In this document: one piece after another, positions 53,852-62,772 of the stretch
Layout of the letters: the number at the start of each line of letters is the position of its first letter
Numbering within the stretch: position 1 is the stretch's first letter
Assembly: GCF_946479755.1 (NCBI RefSeq)
Contig: NZ_CAMLHC010000024.1
Coordinates: forward strand, 61,261 to 125,260
Direction: 5' to 3'
Length of the DNA: 64,000 nt
Origin: an uncultured Chitinophaga sp.
GTDB lineage: Bacteria > Bacteroidota > Bacteroidia > Chitinophagales > Chitinophagaceae
Translations under genes and position numbers: made by a program
Notes under the pieces: generated by a model
What the model saw: only the letters and a program-made list of their open reading frames with translations
Told to the model about the DNA's origin: nothing
The model's database searches: none

Positions 53852-53976
53852 AGAAAGATGGTTAAGAGGTTAATCAATAACGGGCTTCAAATCATAGGAT
53901 ACGGAAGTTACCAAGAAAAAAAATGCAATAGTATGACAGTAGTTGAATGAATGAAAAAATCTGGGTAGAAGTGAAT

Positions 53977-53995
53977 TGAACAAAATGAATAAGCA
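53977..53995 (+). repeat. 19-bp direct repeat, right copy
   Basis: Second exact copy of TGAACAAAATGAATAAGCA, 14.4 kb from the first and in the same orientation. Upstream the match continues as GAA with a one-base gap. It lies in non-coding DNA about 125 nt before the acyltransferase gene start, while the left copy lies downstream of the glycosyltransferase operon. Confidence 0.8.
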
Positions 53996-54089
53996 GTGTG
54001 TGCCGTAAATAAAGATTTACGTATCTTTAAAGGAGCAATCTGTGCAATATAGTTGAAAAAGCAGAGATAAGAACTTCCAATAGGAGAGC

Positions 54090-54338
54090 ATGAAATACAG
54101 GATTGACTTCAGTGGGCCTGAGCAAGCCATACGCTATACCGCAATTTGTAACTCCACGCTGGAAGTGGAGACGTTGATCCGTCAAGTGTTGCAGTACGAC
54201 TGGTCAGACGAAAAAGGCGCTTATACCATGACATTGTACGATCTCTCTTCGGGAGAAGAGCAGGTAGTGCATGTGTACCGTTTTAAAATGGAGCCACCCT
54301 ATACAAAAGCGGCTTTCGATGCTGTTAATAACAGGTAG
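54090..54338 (+). CDS. Hypothetical protein
   Basis: An 82-residue soluble acidic protein, MKYRIDFSGPEQAIRYTAIC..., with ETLIRQVLQYDWSDEKGAYTM. No signal peptide, membrane segment or family is recognised. The ATG follows AATAGGAGAGC, a usable ribosome binding site. It stands alone between the acyltransferase and the convergent cupin gene. Confidence 0.6.
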   Translation: MKYRIDFSGPEQAIRYTAICNSTLEVETLIRQVLQYDWSDEKGAYTMTLYDLSSGEEQVVHVYRFKMEPPYTKAAFDAVNNR

Positions 54339-54373
54339 AACGCCCCGGCGCAGAACACCAGGGCGCTATGATG

Positions 54374-54730
54374 TTAACCCAATATCTCCACTTCTTCCGG
54401 GATCATAAAGAAGAGTGTACATCCGGCAGGACTGCTAACGGAATGTTTGAATCCCGGCGGGGTATACAGATAGTCGCCGGCCGACAAGGTGACCTGCTCC
54501 AGCACCGCTTCCCCACTTAAAACAAAAATTTCTTCCCCGCCAGGGTGATTGTGGTACGGGTAAACAGCGCCCGGCTCAAATTTCAGCAGGATTGTTTTCG
54601 AACGCTGGCTGGCTTCGTCATACCGCAACGATTTAACAAAGATGCCTTTATAGTGAATACCTTTTTCGATCAGTGGCTGCCAGTCCTGTTGGTTGCTGTG
54701 TGTGATGTAGTGTTGGATGTCTGTATGCAT
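54374..54730 (-). CDS. Cupin-domain protein (ChrR-like)
   Basis: A 118-residue single-cupin protein. Metal-binding motif 1 is YPYHNHPGGEEIFVLSGEA (with H-N-H and E) and motif 2 is GDYLYTPPGFKHSVSSPAGCTLFFM. It resembles the cupin part of ChrR-type anti-sigma proteins, without the zinc-binding N-terminus. It follows the DoxX gene after 2 nt, so they are one operon. Confidence 0.85.
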   Translation of the reverse strand: MHTDIQHYITHSNQQDWQPLIEKGIHYKGIFVKSLRYDEASQRSKTILLKFEPGAVYPYHNHPGGEEIFVLSGEAVLEQVTLSAGDYLYTPPGFKHSVSSPAGCTLFFMIPEEVEILG

Positions 54731-54732
54731 GA

Positions 54733-55152
54733 TTATGAATTTAATAATTGATCAATACTCCAGCGATAGGAGGGAAGGGTTGCCAGCAGAAAAGCGCCGG
54801 CGCTGAAGGCAAACACGGAATAGTCCAGCGGTTCTTTCAGGCCATAGGAATAAGTCATGGCTGCGGCGAAGAGCAAGGTAAGCGCCATGGCGATGCATGC
54901 GGCCAGCTGGGTTTTATATCCCGCCAGCAGCAGGATACCCAGTGATGCTTCCAGTATGGTGGCCGCGATGGCGATAGCGGGTATCATCCGGGAAGGGGCG
55001 AAGGAATTGACCTGTGCCGTGTATTGCAGAAAGTTCTGCCAGCCGGAAGAATGGCGGCCCCATAAGCCTAACCTGCTGGCTACGGCCGACAGGAAGCCGG
55101 CTCCCAGTGAGAGCCGCAGCAGCAGCGCGGCGATGTCCTGATATGATTTCAT
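54733..55152 (-). CDS. DoxX-family membrane protein
   Basis: A 139-residue protein with four hydrophobic helices (IAALLLRLSLGAGFLSAVASRLG, MIPAIAIAATILEASLGILLLAG, LAACIAMALTLLFAAAMTYS, YSVFAFSAGAFLLATLP). The start LLRLSLGAGFLSA and the SLGILLLAGYKT segment are typical of DoxX-type proteins, often linked to redox or thiol stress. It is 2 nt upstream of the cupin gene and 83 nt downstream of an AraC-type gene. Confidence 0.85.
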   Translation of the reverse strand: MKSYQDIAALLLRLSLGAGFLSAVASRLGLWGRHSSGWQNFLQYTAQVNSFAPSRMIPAIAIAATILEASLGILLLAGYKTQLAACIAMALTLLFAAAMTYSYGLKEPLDYSVFAFSAGAFLLATLPSYRWSIDQLLNS

Positions 55153-55234
55153 GTACTGTTTGTTTTTGACAGTACAAAGTTGGCTTTTCGGCAGGGGTTA
55201 GAGAATAGAGAATCCTGTAAAAAACATGTAACAT

Positions 55235-56029
55235 TTACAGGGCGTACTGTTCTTTATACTGTTTGGGAGATAGTTGGGCCTGTTTTTTAAAGAAGTTGGA
55301 GAAATAGAAAGGGTCGTTGAAGCCCAGTTTATAGGCGACTTCTTTCACCGTAAGGCTGCCATAGGTCAGCAGCCGCTTGGCTTCCGAGGTGACGAGGCTG
55401 TAAATTACGTTCTGGGCGGTTTTGCCGGCATGCAGGCGGGCCAGCTCGTTGAGTTTGGCTTCTGTAGTACCGAGGATAACGGCCAGTTGTTTCAGGGTGT
55501 AGTTATGCTCGAAATTGTTCCTCACTGCTTCCAGGAATCGCAGGAACAGGGCGTCGGGTTTCCAGATTTCATCGCCCCGCTGCACCTTGGCCCGGTTGAT
55601 GGCCACCAGTATCAGTGTTATGCGGCTATGTACGGAGATCAGGTACTGATAGGGCTGTTGGGCTACTTCTTCCTGTATCAGCGCCAGCTGCCTGTCTGCC
55701 ACGCCACTGCCGACGGGTATCACTTCGTTCATCGCAAAATGACAGAAAAGGCCGTTGTGGAAAATCAGTTCTATATCATTATCATCCTTACAGAAAAAAT
55801 CGAGGGTGAATTCCAGCAGATAGCCTGTAGCCTGGTGGTTTTCCCGGATATGATGTATCTGTCCGGAGGTGATGGTGATCACGTCGCCGGCCTGCAGGGG
55901 AAAGTCGCGGTGATCGACGGAAACTACCAGCGAGCCGGTATGGCAATACAGCAGCACATACCGCATGATGCGGCGTGGTTTGTCCGGCAGCGGGTAGTGG
56001 TCGAGTGGTGTAATGGTGATCATCGACAT
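55235..56029 (-). CDS. AraC-family transcriptional regulator
   Basis: A 264-residue regulator with an N-terminal cupin sensor (~10-110: GSLVVSVDHRDFPLQAGDVITITSGQIHHI) and a C-terminal AraC DNA-binding domain (YTLKQLAVILGTTEAKLNELARLHAG, then VKEVAYKLGFNDPFYFSNFFKKQAQLSPKQYK). It is likely to control the downstream DoxX-cupin genes, which start 83 nt after its end on the same strand. Confidence 0.9.
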   Translation of the reverse strand: MSMITITPLDHYPLPDKPRRIMRYVLLYCHTGSLVVSVDHRDFPLQAGDVITITSGQIHHIRENHQATGYLLEFTLDFFCKDDNDIELIFHNGLFCHFAMNEVIPVGSGVADRQLALIQEEVAQQPYQYLISVHSRITLILVAINRAKVQRGDEIWKPDALFLRFLEAVRNNFEHNYTLKQLAVILGTTEAKLNELARLHAGKTAQNVIYSLVTSEAKRLLTYGSLTVKEVAYKLGFNDPFYFSNFFKKQAQLSPKQYKEQYAL

Positions 56030-56041
56030 AAATGAAAGCAG

Positions 56042-56986
56042 TTATTTAACCTGTATGGAGGAAGCCATTTTTTTAAAATGCTGAAGGTCGCCGGTGGTAT
56101 CCTTTTTACTGATGGCCTGTAAAACAATGGCCTGGTCTCCTTTTACCACGACGCAGCAGTAGGCGGTCACCGGTTTGTTTTTGAGCTGTCCCTGTATCTC
56201 CACCTGGTAGGCTTCGTTGTTATTGATACGGTCGCTGCTTTCCTGTTTGGTTTCAGGGTCGGTAAGGCCATATTCCCTGAACTTGCCCACCATCATCGCT
56301 GCAATTTCTTTAGGAGGGGCTGTGTTGTCGTTGGGGAACTGTGCCACCATCACAAACGGGCCGTCGGGATCTTCTTTGGTGTCTGCTCCGTTGACGGTAT
56401 AAATATACAGGCTGGCGGCATATTTAAAGAAACGGAAGGGCGTTTCTTTGGTGTCCATGGTGAAATTGGCTGTTTCAAACGGATCTATTGCCTGCTGCGG
56501 GTCGTACCAGATGCTGCGCAGGCAGGCCAGCATTTCCTTCCGGGCGGTCTCGTTGCCCGTAGGGTATACCGCCATCACCGAAGTGGAGAAGGTAGTGTCT
56601 CCGAAAACGAGTCCGAGGGTGATATGCGTAGGAGCGCCCTGTGCCGCCACGAACTTAGCGGGGTAGCCGTTGATGTTGAGTTCCTGGTAGTCGTATACAG
56701 TGGCGCCTCTTTCCACGAAGGCGGCTTTACTGAAGGAGGCGGCGTTGGTATAGAAGTTACCGCCCGGCAGGTCGTATACATTGATCATGCCTCGTTCTTT
56801 GTGATGAAGGCCGATAAAGTTTTTGGCGATGGTATACTGCGCCGGCGGTATCATATACAGATGCGTGCCGGGGATGCGCACATGCCGGGCCGTTTTGGTA
56901 TTGCGGATAAGGCTGTCCAGCTTGTACTGGGCGCGGGCGCCGGCTGCCATGCATAATAACAGACAAAGCGACAGGAGTGGTTTCAT
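56042..56986 (-). CDS. Hypothetical secreted protein
   Basis: A 314-residue exported protein with a signal peptide ending GARAQ. The start was set at ATG 56986, directly before the signal peptide. The body contains IPGTHLYMIPPAQYTIAKNFIGL and EIAAMMVGKFREYGL with no recognised catalytic motif. Similar proteins are common in Bacteroidota and have no known function. It lies 12 nt upstream of the AraC gene, possibly in one transcript. Confidence 0.7.
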   Translation of the reverse strand: MKPLLSLCLLLCMAAGARAQYKLDSLIRNTKTARHVRIPGTHLYMIPPAQYTIAKNFIGLHHKERGMINVYDLPGGNFYTNAASFSKAAFVERGATVYDYQELNINGYPAKFVAAQGAPTHITLGLVFGDTTFSTSVMAVYPTGNETARKEMLACLRSIWYDPQQAIDPFETANFTMDTKETPFRFFKYAASLYIYTVNGADTKEDPDGPFVMVAQFPNDNTAPPKEIAAMMVGKFREYGLTDPETKQESSDRINNNEAYQVEIQGQLKNKPVTAYCCVVVKGDQAIVLQAISKKDTTGDLQHFKKMASSIQVK

Positions 56987-57125
56987 GTGTGATCGTTTAC
57001 TATCGGAAATGGTTGACAGGCGGGAGAAAAATGCCTTCCGCCCGCAGGTGGGACTGGGAATCATGCTCCGGCGCTGTAAATGTCGGGTTTTATTTTGATT
57101 TTCTTATCGTGGTGGCAGGGTGCGT

Positions 57126-57158
57126 AAAAAAGCCTTACAACGGGGAGTTGTAAGGCTT
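57126..57158 (-). terminator. Intrinsic terminator after the 106-residue protein gene
   Basis: A stem AAGCCTTACAAC/GTTGTAAGGCTT with a short GGGGA loop lies just after the stop of the minus-strand gene at 57166. On the minus strand it is followed by TTTTTTACGC. Confidence 0.85.
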
Positions 57159-57165
57159 GAAAGTT

Positions 57166-57486
57166 TTACCAGCCGAAGCGGATGAAGTAGGTGTTGTCAC
57201 CGTAGTTAGTCCGTTGGGTCAGGAATCTTTTTTTCATCCACTGTTTCTTGTTTTTAGAAACCACTTTCCAGTTGGGATGAAACCTGTATTTCAGCTTTTC
57301 GGGCTTGTCTGTTCCATCTTCTTCATACCACATGGCGGGAAAATATTTCTCGCAGCAGTTTTTGTAGAAGATAGAATGCCACCTGCAACGTGGGCACATG
57401 GCGTACATTTCTTTTCTTACGAGATTGTACGTTCTCCGATGGTCAGTTGTTTTCAGGATTTTAAGTTTGCTCACTTGTAAACACAT
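57166..57486 (-). CDS. Hypothetical cysteine-rich small protein
   Basis: A 106-residue basic protein. Cysteines cluster as MCPRCRWHSIFYKNCCEKYF, which could bind zinc. No DNA-binding or enzymatic domain is recognised. Its terminator immediately follows the stop. The protein is strongly aromatic and basic toward the C-terminus (RTNYGDNTYFIRFGW). Confidence 0.55.
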   Translation of the reverse strand: MCLQVSKLKILKTTDHRRTYNLVRKEMYAMCPRCRWHSIFYKNCCEKYFPAMWYEEDGTDKPEKLKYRFHPNWKVVSKNKKQWMKKRFLTQRTNYGDNTYFIRFGW

Positions 57487-57642
57487 TTGGTGCTACAAGG
57501 CGTCGAATGCTTTTTTCATGACATAGGTTTGGGGCGAAGATAGGGAAAAGCGGTACAATCTCCGGAAAATACTATCTTCATGTAACCTATGCTGCCCCGC
57601 AGCTTTCATGATTCCCGTTATAAAGTAAACCTGTTCCACCAT

Positions 57643-59022
57643 ATGAAGCTTGTCTCCTTTTTAGTGCTGCTGACCACCGCCGTATGCGGCGTTGCCACCG
57701 CCCAGTCCCGGCAGATGGCCCTGATCGATTCTATGGTCCGCAGGGCGCACCGCCTCGGCGTGTTTAATGGCAACGTGCTGGTGGCCGATCGTCACAAAGT
57801 GCTGTACAAAACGGCGATCGGCGTGGCGGATGCCACGGGCAGCGTACCGCTGACGGTACAGCACCGTTTTCATATCGGCTCCATCGCAAAAGAATTTAAT
57901 GCCGTGGGTATCATGATGCTGAAAGCGCAAAGGAAGTTAAGCCTGGGGGATAAAGTGTCGCGGTATGTACCGGGACTGCCTTCCTGGGGGGATAGTATCA
58001 CCATACAGCACCTGTTGCAGTATACCAGCGGACTGCCGGATATCAACTGGAAAACGGCGAAATCGGATGCAGACATCCTGCAGGACCTGAAAAGCCTGCC
58101 GCAGCTGATGTTCCGGCCGGGGAGCAACTATGCCTATAACAATGCGAATGTATTCCTGCAGCGGCGGATCATTGAGCAGGTCACCGGTATGCCGTTTAAT
58201 ACGTTCGTGGAAAAGCAGCAGCTGCAACCCTGCGGGATGACTTCCTCGCTGATGGACCCGACAGAAAAAGACAGCCTGGTGGCCATCGCTTTTAATGACG
58301 ACCACAAGCCGGATGCTTTGTTTTATCCCATCTCCGGATGGACGGCCGTTACGCTGGATGATTTCTATAAATGGTCGGAGAGCATCAACGGTTTCCGGCT
58401 GCTATCCCCGGAAGATACACGCACCATCCTGTATCCCGTAGGGCCGAATAAACAAGCGGGACTCGGCGGGGGAGAGATGAAAGGCGATCACATCGTCCGG
58501 CACATACACGATGGTTCCAGCCTGCACTTCAATGCGTTACTGGTCAGCGATCCGCCTAAAGGCCGTACGGTCATCCTGATGACTAACAACAAACAGGGGA
58601 ACCTGTATGAGCTGAATGCCGCTATCCAGGCTATTCTCGACGGAAAACCCTGGCAACAACCGAAGAAATCTGTCGAGCTGCTGTTTAAAGGAAAGCTGGA
58701 CACGCTCAACGCACAGCAGTGCCTGGCACTGTATGAGCAGCTGAAAACACAACACATTGATCAGTACAATTTTGACAGCGAAGCGCCGCTCAATAACATC
58801 GGTTATTATTACCTCGGGCATAATAAGACAGAAGACGCCATCACCATCTTCGAATACAATACCCGGCTGTTTCCTGCTTCCGGTAATGTTTTCGATAGCC
58901 TGGGAGAGGCTTACTACAAAAAAGGGGACAAGCAGAAGGCATTGTCGGCCTACAAGCGTTCGTTGGCGCTGGACCCGGGCAATACGAATGCGAAGATGCT
59001 GATAGCGGAGCTGGAGAAATAA
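57643..59022 (+). CDS. Serine hydrolase, class C beta-lactamase family, with C-terminal TPRs
   Basis: A 459-residue exported protein. A signal peptide ends VATAQ. The penicillin-binding fold shows Ser80-x-x-Lys83 (HIGSIAKEF) and Tyr165-Asn-Asn (YAYNN); the third motif was not clearly located. The last ~80 residues contain TPR-like repeats (YYYLGHNKTEDAITIFEYNT, DSLGEAYYKKGDKQKALSAYK). Such proteins are usually esterases or peptidases and not antibiotic-hydrolysing lactamases. The start was set at ATG 57643 at the signal peptide. Confidence 0.87.
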   Translation: MKLVSFLVLLTTAVCGVATAQSRQMALIDSMVRRAHRLGVFNGNVLVADRHKVLYKTAIGVADATGSVPLTVQHRFHIGSIAKEFNAVGIMMLKAQRKLSLGDKVSRYVPGLPSWGDSITIQHLLQYTSGLPDINWKTAKSDADILQDLKSLPQLMFRPGSNYAYNNANVFLQRRIIEQVTGMPFNTFVEKQQLQPCGMTSSLMDPTEKDSLVAIAFNDDHKPDALFYPISGWTAVTLDDFYKWSESINGFRLLSPEDTRTILYPVGPNKQAGLGGGEMKGDHIVRHIHDGSSLHFNALLVSDPPKGRTVILMTNNKQGNLYELNAAIQAILDGKPWQQPKKSVELLFKGKLDTLNAQQCLALYEQLKTQHIDQYNFDSEAPLNNIGYYYLGHNKTEDAITIFEYNTRLFPASGNVFDSLGEAYYKKGDKQKALSAYKRSLALDPGNTNAKMLIAELEK

Positions 59023-59026
59023 TAGG

Positions 59027-59767
59027 TTACTCCTTAAAGTATTTCATGACAATCTTACTGATCGTATCAGCTTTGTTAAAAACCATGATATGCCCGCCGC
59101 CTTTAATGCGGTAATCGGGATGCACCAGCCTGCTGGCGATCACCCTGTCGGCCGTTCCGTGTATCTGGATCGTTCTCTCCGGCAGTTGTTTGTTATCCCA
59201 GTAGGCGATGCTTTTAAGTGCCCAGCGAAAGAAGGAAACGTCTGTGGCCTGCAGCAGTTTCTTTAATGTTTTTTTATCCACTTTGGTTTTGGCGCCAAAG
59301 TAACTGTTCGTCAGGAAATTGGTGCGTCTTAACAGCCCTGCCGGAATGATCCGGTACATGCCCAGTTTCATGAAAAAAAACTGGAACTTGTTCAACTCGT
59401 CTTTGGTTCTGACAGAGGAGATCAAGACCATTTTTTCTACCCTGATTTGTTTGGAGACCTCTACCGCCACGATGCCCCCGAAGGACAGCCCGATGATATA
59501 GGGATTTTCAGCCGTGATCTGGCTTTTGAGCCGTCCTGCGTACTGCCCGATCGTCTCGTCGGGCAAGGCTGGTATCCAGGAAATATACACCCTGCGATAA
59601 CCAGGCAGCTGCAGGTTCATAAAGGCAGTGGAATCTGCTCCGATGCCACTGAAAAAATAAATCGTCTTTTGTGCTTCTTTAACAGTGTCGGCAGGACTTT
59701 GAGAAAACCCGCGGATACTGATGAACAGGAATAAAACAGCAAAAACCACTTTCACACGTTGCGCCAT
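59027..59767 (-). CDS. Alpha/beta hydrolase
   Basis: A 246-residue exported hydrolase with a signal peptide ending IRGFSQ. The nucleophile elbow is GLSFGG (Ser95); a likely late histidine lies in the KGGGHIMVFNKAD segment, and an aspartate in the GTADRVIASRLV segment. An upstream in-frame ATG (59845) adds 26 residues that cover the nearby hairpin, so ATG 59767 was chosen. The substrate is unknown. It converges with the serine hydrolase gene, 4 nt apart. Confidence 0.82.
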   Translation of the reverse strand: MAQRVKVVFAVLFLFISIRGFSQSPADTVKEAQKTIYFFSGIGADSTAFMNLQLPGYRRVYISWIPALPDETIGQYAGRLKSQITAENPYIIGLSFGGIVAVEVSKQIRVEKMVLISSVRTKDELNKFQFFFMKLGMYRIIPAGLLRRTNFLTNSYFGAKTKVDKKTLKKLLQATDVSFFRWALKSIAYWDNKQLPERTIQIHGTADRVIASRLVHPDYRIKGGGHIMVFNKADTISKIVMKYFKE

Positions 59768-59813
59768 AACCTCTTTTAATTTTACCTGCCTTTGCCGGGC
59801 AGGACACGGTCTA

Positions 59814-59865
59814 AAAAAGAGAGACTTATGAATTTTTACATTCATAAGTCTCTCTTTTAAATTTA
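59814..59865 (-). terminator. Long hairpin after the ferredoxin operon
   Basis: A 16-bp or longer stem (AAAGAGAGACTTATGAAT with ATTCATAAGTCTCTCTTT) lies between the ferredoxin gene and the hydrolase gene and is flanked by A/T tracts on both sides. It probably ends the cupin-DapA-ferredoxin transcript. Confidence 0.75.
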
Positions 59866-59956
59866 TTTATATATTATATTTTTTGTCGGGAACTGATTTT
59901 AAACAGATTTTAAAAAGAACCGGCACAAAAATACCTAAATAATCTGAAAAGGGCGG

Positions 59957-60268
59957 CTACAAAGTGTCGTAATTTATCTTGATATGACTGCTTAGAGGGC
60001 TTGCCACACAGGTTAAGATCAAACCACTTTGCAGATGACGGGCAGACAGCACGTAGTTCCTTCTCAGGTGTACTTCTCCCGCTTGCAGTTGACATACACA
60101 GGAGCCGCACTGTCCCCGGCAGCAGGAATAAGGTACGGGTATTCCGGCAGTGAGCAGGGCATCGAGCAGTGGCATTTGTTCGTTCCATATCAACTGGCGC
60201 GTCACGCCACCTAATGTTACGGTTACTGTTGTGTTGCCCGGTTTGTCTGTCGGGGTATCGAAATCCAT
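59957..60268 (-). CDS. 2Fe-2S ferredoxin, plant type
   Basis: A 103-residue electron carrier. The iron-sulfur ligands are Cys49, Cys54 and Cys57 (C-x4-C-x2-C in YSCCRGQCGSC) and Cys87 (LILTCVASP). It has an acidic/neutral N-terminal extension and the usual ubiquitin-like beta-grasp. It follows the DapA-type gene after 12 nt and would supply or accept electrons for a partner oxygenase or reductase that is not obvious nearby. Confidence 0.92.
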   Translation of the reverse strand: MDFDTPTDKPGNTTVTVTLGGVTRQLIWNEQMPLLDALLTAGIPVPYSCCRGQCGSCVCQLQAGEVHLRRNYVLSARHLQSGLILTCVASPLSSHIKINYDTL

Positions 60269-60279
60269 GGTCGCCTGTT

Positions 60280-61176
60280 TTAAGCCGTCACGGTGCCTTT
60301 TACCTCGTCGAGGATGTGACTGAGTTCTGCTATTTCTTCCTGTGACAATGGTTTCAGCGGACTTCTGAACTCGCCGCCTTCCACGCCGAGCAGTGTCAGT
60401 CCGGCTTTGATAGACCTGGGCAGCCCTTTGGCGACGATGAATTTCAGGAGATTGACCTGCCGGTAGAACAGCCGTTGAGCTTCGTGCAGATCGCCGCTTT
60501 GCACCGCGTCATACAAGGCGATATTCAGTTCGGGGATCAGGTTAGCGGCAGCGGTGCACCATCCGTTCGCTCCGGCGGCAAAGGCAGCCAGCGCCAAAGG
60601 ATTGGAGCCGTTATAGAATGCTACGTCTTCCCCCAATGCTTTTCTTAAAAAATGCATGCGCTGCACGTCGCCGGTACTTTCTTTTATCATAGTTACGTTC
60701 GGTATCTCCAGCAACTGTTTCAGCAACGCAGGCGACATGTCCACACCGCTGGTCGCCGGGTTGTTGTAAACCATGATCGGGATGGAGATTTTCGACGCAA
60801 CGGCATCATAATACCTGATGATTTCGTTGTCGGTCAACTTCCAGTAACTCATAGGAATAATCATGACAGCCGTGGCACCCGCCCTTTCTGCAAACTGCGC
60901 ATGGTGAATGGTTTTCTGCGTGGTGAGGTTGGAGACGCCTACCAATGTGGGAGCGCGGTACGCTACCTGCTCTATGGTCGCAATAGTGACCGCCTCTTTT
61001 TCTTCATCGGTAAGATAGGGAAGGACGCCGGTACTTCCCAGTGGGGCGATGCCATGGCAGCCCGCTGCCACCAGGCGTTCTACCTGTTTTTTAAATAGGG
61101 GGATGTCTACCTTTTCCTCTTTGTCGAACGGCGTGACCGGATACGCGATCACCCCTTTAAATGGTATATTATTCAT
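60280..61176 (-). CDS. DapA/NanA-family lyase or aldolase
   Basis: A 298-residue class I aldolase-fold enzyme. The Schiff-base lysine is Lys165 (VTMIKESTGD) and the catalytic tyrosine is Tyr137 (IMVYNNPATSG). The GSTG loop (GIAPLGSTGVLPYL) differs from the DHDPS GTTG pattern, suggesting a catabolic substrate and not lysine biosynthesis. It is in one operon with the ferredoxin and probably the cupin gene. The pathway cannot be identified. Confidence 0.85.
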   Translation of the reverse strand: MNNIPFKGVIAYPVTPFDKEEKVDIPLFKKQVERLVAAGCHGIAPLGSTGVLPYLTDEEKEAVTIATIEQVAYRAPTLVGVSNLTTQKTIHHAQFAERAGATAVMIIPMSYWKLTDNEIIRYYDAVASKISIPIMVYNNPATSGVDMSPALLKQLLEIPNVTMIKESTGDVQRMHFLRKALGEDVAFYNGSNPLALAAFAAGANGWCTAAANLIPELNIALYDAVQSGDLHEAQRLFYRQVNLLKFIVAKGLPRSIKAGLTLLGVEGGEFRSPLKPLSQEEIAELSHILDEVKGTVTA

Positions 61177-61227
61177 GGTGTTTTGTTTTAAAGAAAGCGT
61201 CTTCGGGTGAAGACGCCGGATGAATCA

Positions 61228-61707
61228 TTAAAAATCCCTGCCTTCTTCTTCGCGGAGGGCTACGCCCAGGTTCTGCAACTGCGGGGCGTTTTCGCAGGCA
61301 ATGTATTTCGCGGGTTCGCTGTCGCTCAGGTTTTGATGCTGATGCCATGCCCACGAGGGGATATACACGGCATCACCGGCTTCCCATTCCACGCGCTCAT
61401 CTTCCACCAGTGTCCAGCCTTTGCCTTCCAGTACATATAGCAGGGTTTCGTAGGTATGGCGGTGGCGATGGGTTTGCTGGCCGGGGAGTAAGCCACCGAT
61501 GGTGAGGCTTACGTTTTTGCTCGGGAGGTCTACAAAGAACACCGGGTGTTTCCTTTCGGCGGAAAACTGGTTGTGTACGCCGGCACGCTCCACATTCTTG
61601 TGAATAACATGAGAAGGCTTGACGTAGGTGGGCCTGGCAAATGTCTGGTGAAAATCTTTTGAGCTGAATTGTTTTTGTGCTGCTGATGCTACTTCCGTTT
61701 TTGACAT
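61228..61707 (-). CDS. Cupin-domain protein
   Basis: A 159-residue single-cupin protein with a metal site (GQQTHRHRHTYETLLYVLEGKGW, then EAGDAVYIPSWAWHQHQN). Several relatives act as dioxygenases or as sugar-acid isomerases, but the sequence does not decide. The start was set at ATG 61707; the upstream extension overlaps non-coding DNA. It lies 51 nt upstream of the DapA gene, likely in one transcript. Confidence 0.83.
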   Translation of the reverse strand: MSKTEVASAAQKQFSSKDFHQTFARPTYVKPSHVIHKNVERAGVHNQFSAERKHPVFFVDLPSKNVSLTIGGLLPGQQTHRHRHTYETLLYVLEGKGWTLVEDERVEWEAGDAVYIPSWAWHQHQNLSDSEPAKYIACENAPQLQNLGVALREEEGRDF

Positions 61708-61989
61708 AGTTGAAAGTTTTTTTGTAATTGCACGATTGCAAAACAAAAGTACAGGGCATCCCGACGGGCCAACTGGTACAGTTCTTACAAATAATGGTAG
61801 TCCAGGCAAGGGATAGATGGCCAGCCAACAAATTGCGTTTGTCTGATGTTATACTGCTGGTGGGTTTTGCCCCTGGTAAGCCCATTACCCTCACGCCCGG
61901 ATGGACGCTATCCCGATCAACGAAGGCAGGCTGTACCATTTTGAGGTCCCTATCTTATTTTTTGCTTAGAAAATACGCTTGCGTAGTTT

Positions 61990-62634
61990 ATGGAAGGAAA
62001 ACTATATGTACAGTATGGCAGCGGGCCTTTTTCCGCACCTGCGGGCTGGAAGAACTTTGACGCTTCGCCTACACTGCGGCTGCAGCAGCTGCCGCTCATC
62101 GGTTCTTTACTGAAAAAGCGGATGCATGTCACTTTCCATCCGGACGTGCAGCAGGGAGATATTCTTTCAGGGTTGCCGGGTGTCGCGGAAAACTCCTGTG
62201 ATGGCGTCTATTGTTCTCATGTGCTGGAACATTTGTCGTATGAAGATTGTCTGACCGCTATCCGTAATACCTACATCATGCTGAAGCCCGGCGGCCGTTT
62301 CCGGTGCGTATTGCCGGACCTGGAAACGGCCGCGCGGAAGTACCTGGATAACCTGCACGGTGAAGACAGCGAGGCTAATGTGAAGTTCATGGAAGAAACC
62401 CTGCTGGGAAGATTACAGCGGCAACGCGGCATACGCCAGCTGGTACAGTCAGCCTTCGGTAACAGGGAGCACCTGTATATGTGGGACCATATTTCGCTGG
62501 CCCATCAGCTGCAGAAGGCGGGCTTCCGGCAGGTGCGCCGTTGCACGTTCAACGATGCTGCTGATAAAATGTTCCGGCTGGTGGAAGAGGAAACACGGTT
62601 TAACAACGCTGTGGCGCTGGAGGCAACGAAATAA
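61990..62634 (+). CDS. SAM-dependent methyltransferase-like protein
   Basis: A 214-residue class I methyltransferase of the methyltransferase-11 type. The central part includes SCDGVYCSHVLEHLSYEDCLTAIRNTYIMLKPGGRFRCVLPDLE, a characteristic post-motif region with VLEH and LKPGG. The usual GxGxG SAM loop is degenerate at the N-terminus (LYVQYGSGPFSAPAGWKNFDA). It resembles enzymes acting on sugars or lipid-linked glycans in polysaccharide clusters; no partner is adjacent. Confidence 0.8.
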   Translation: MEGKLYVQYGSGPFSAPAGWKNFDASPTLRLQQLPLIGSLLKKRMHVTFHPDVQQGDILSGLPGVAENSCDGVYCSHVLEHLSYEDCLTAIRNTYIMLKPGGRFRCVLPDLETAARKYLDNLHGEDSEANVKFMEETLLGRLQRQRGIRQLVQSAFGNREHLYMWDHISLAHQLQKAGFRQVRRCTFNDAADKMFRLVEEETRFNNAVALEATK

Positions 62635-62772
62635 TCCTGTTCAATATCAACAAATAATTAATTTATACCAGGATGCCCGATCCTGGTTAGGAATACTTAT
62701 ATTTATATGCCATAAACTGTCAGATTCCATTTTGTTCAATCCGGTCAACTGAAAGACCCCCAAACCATATCA

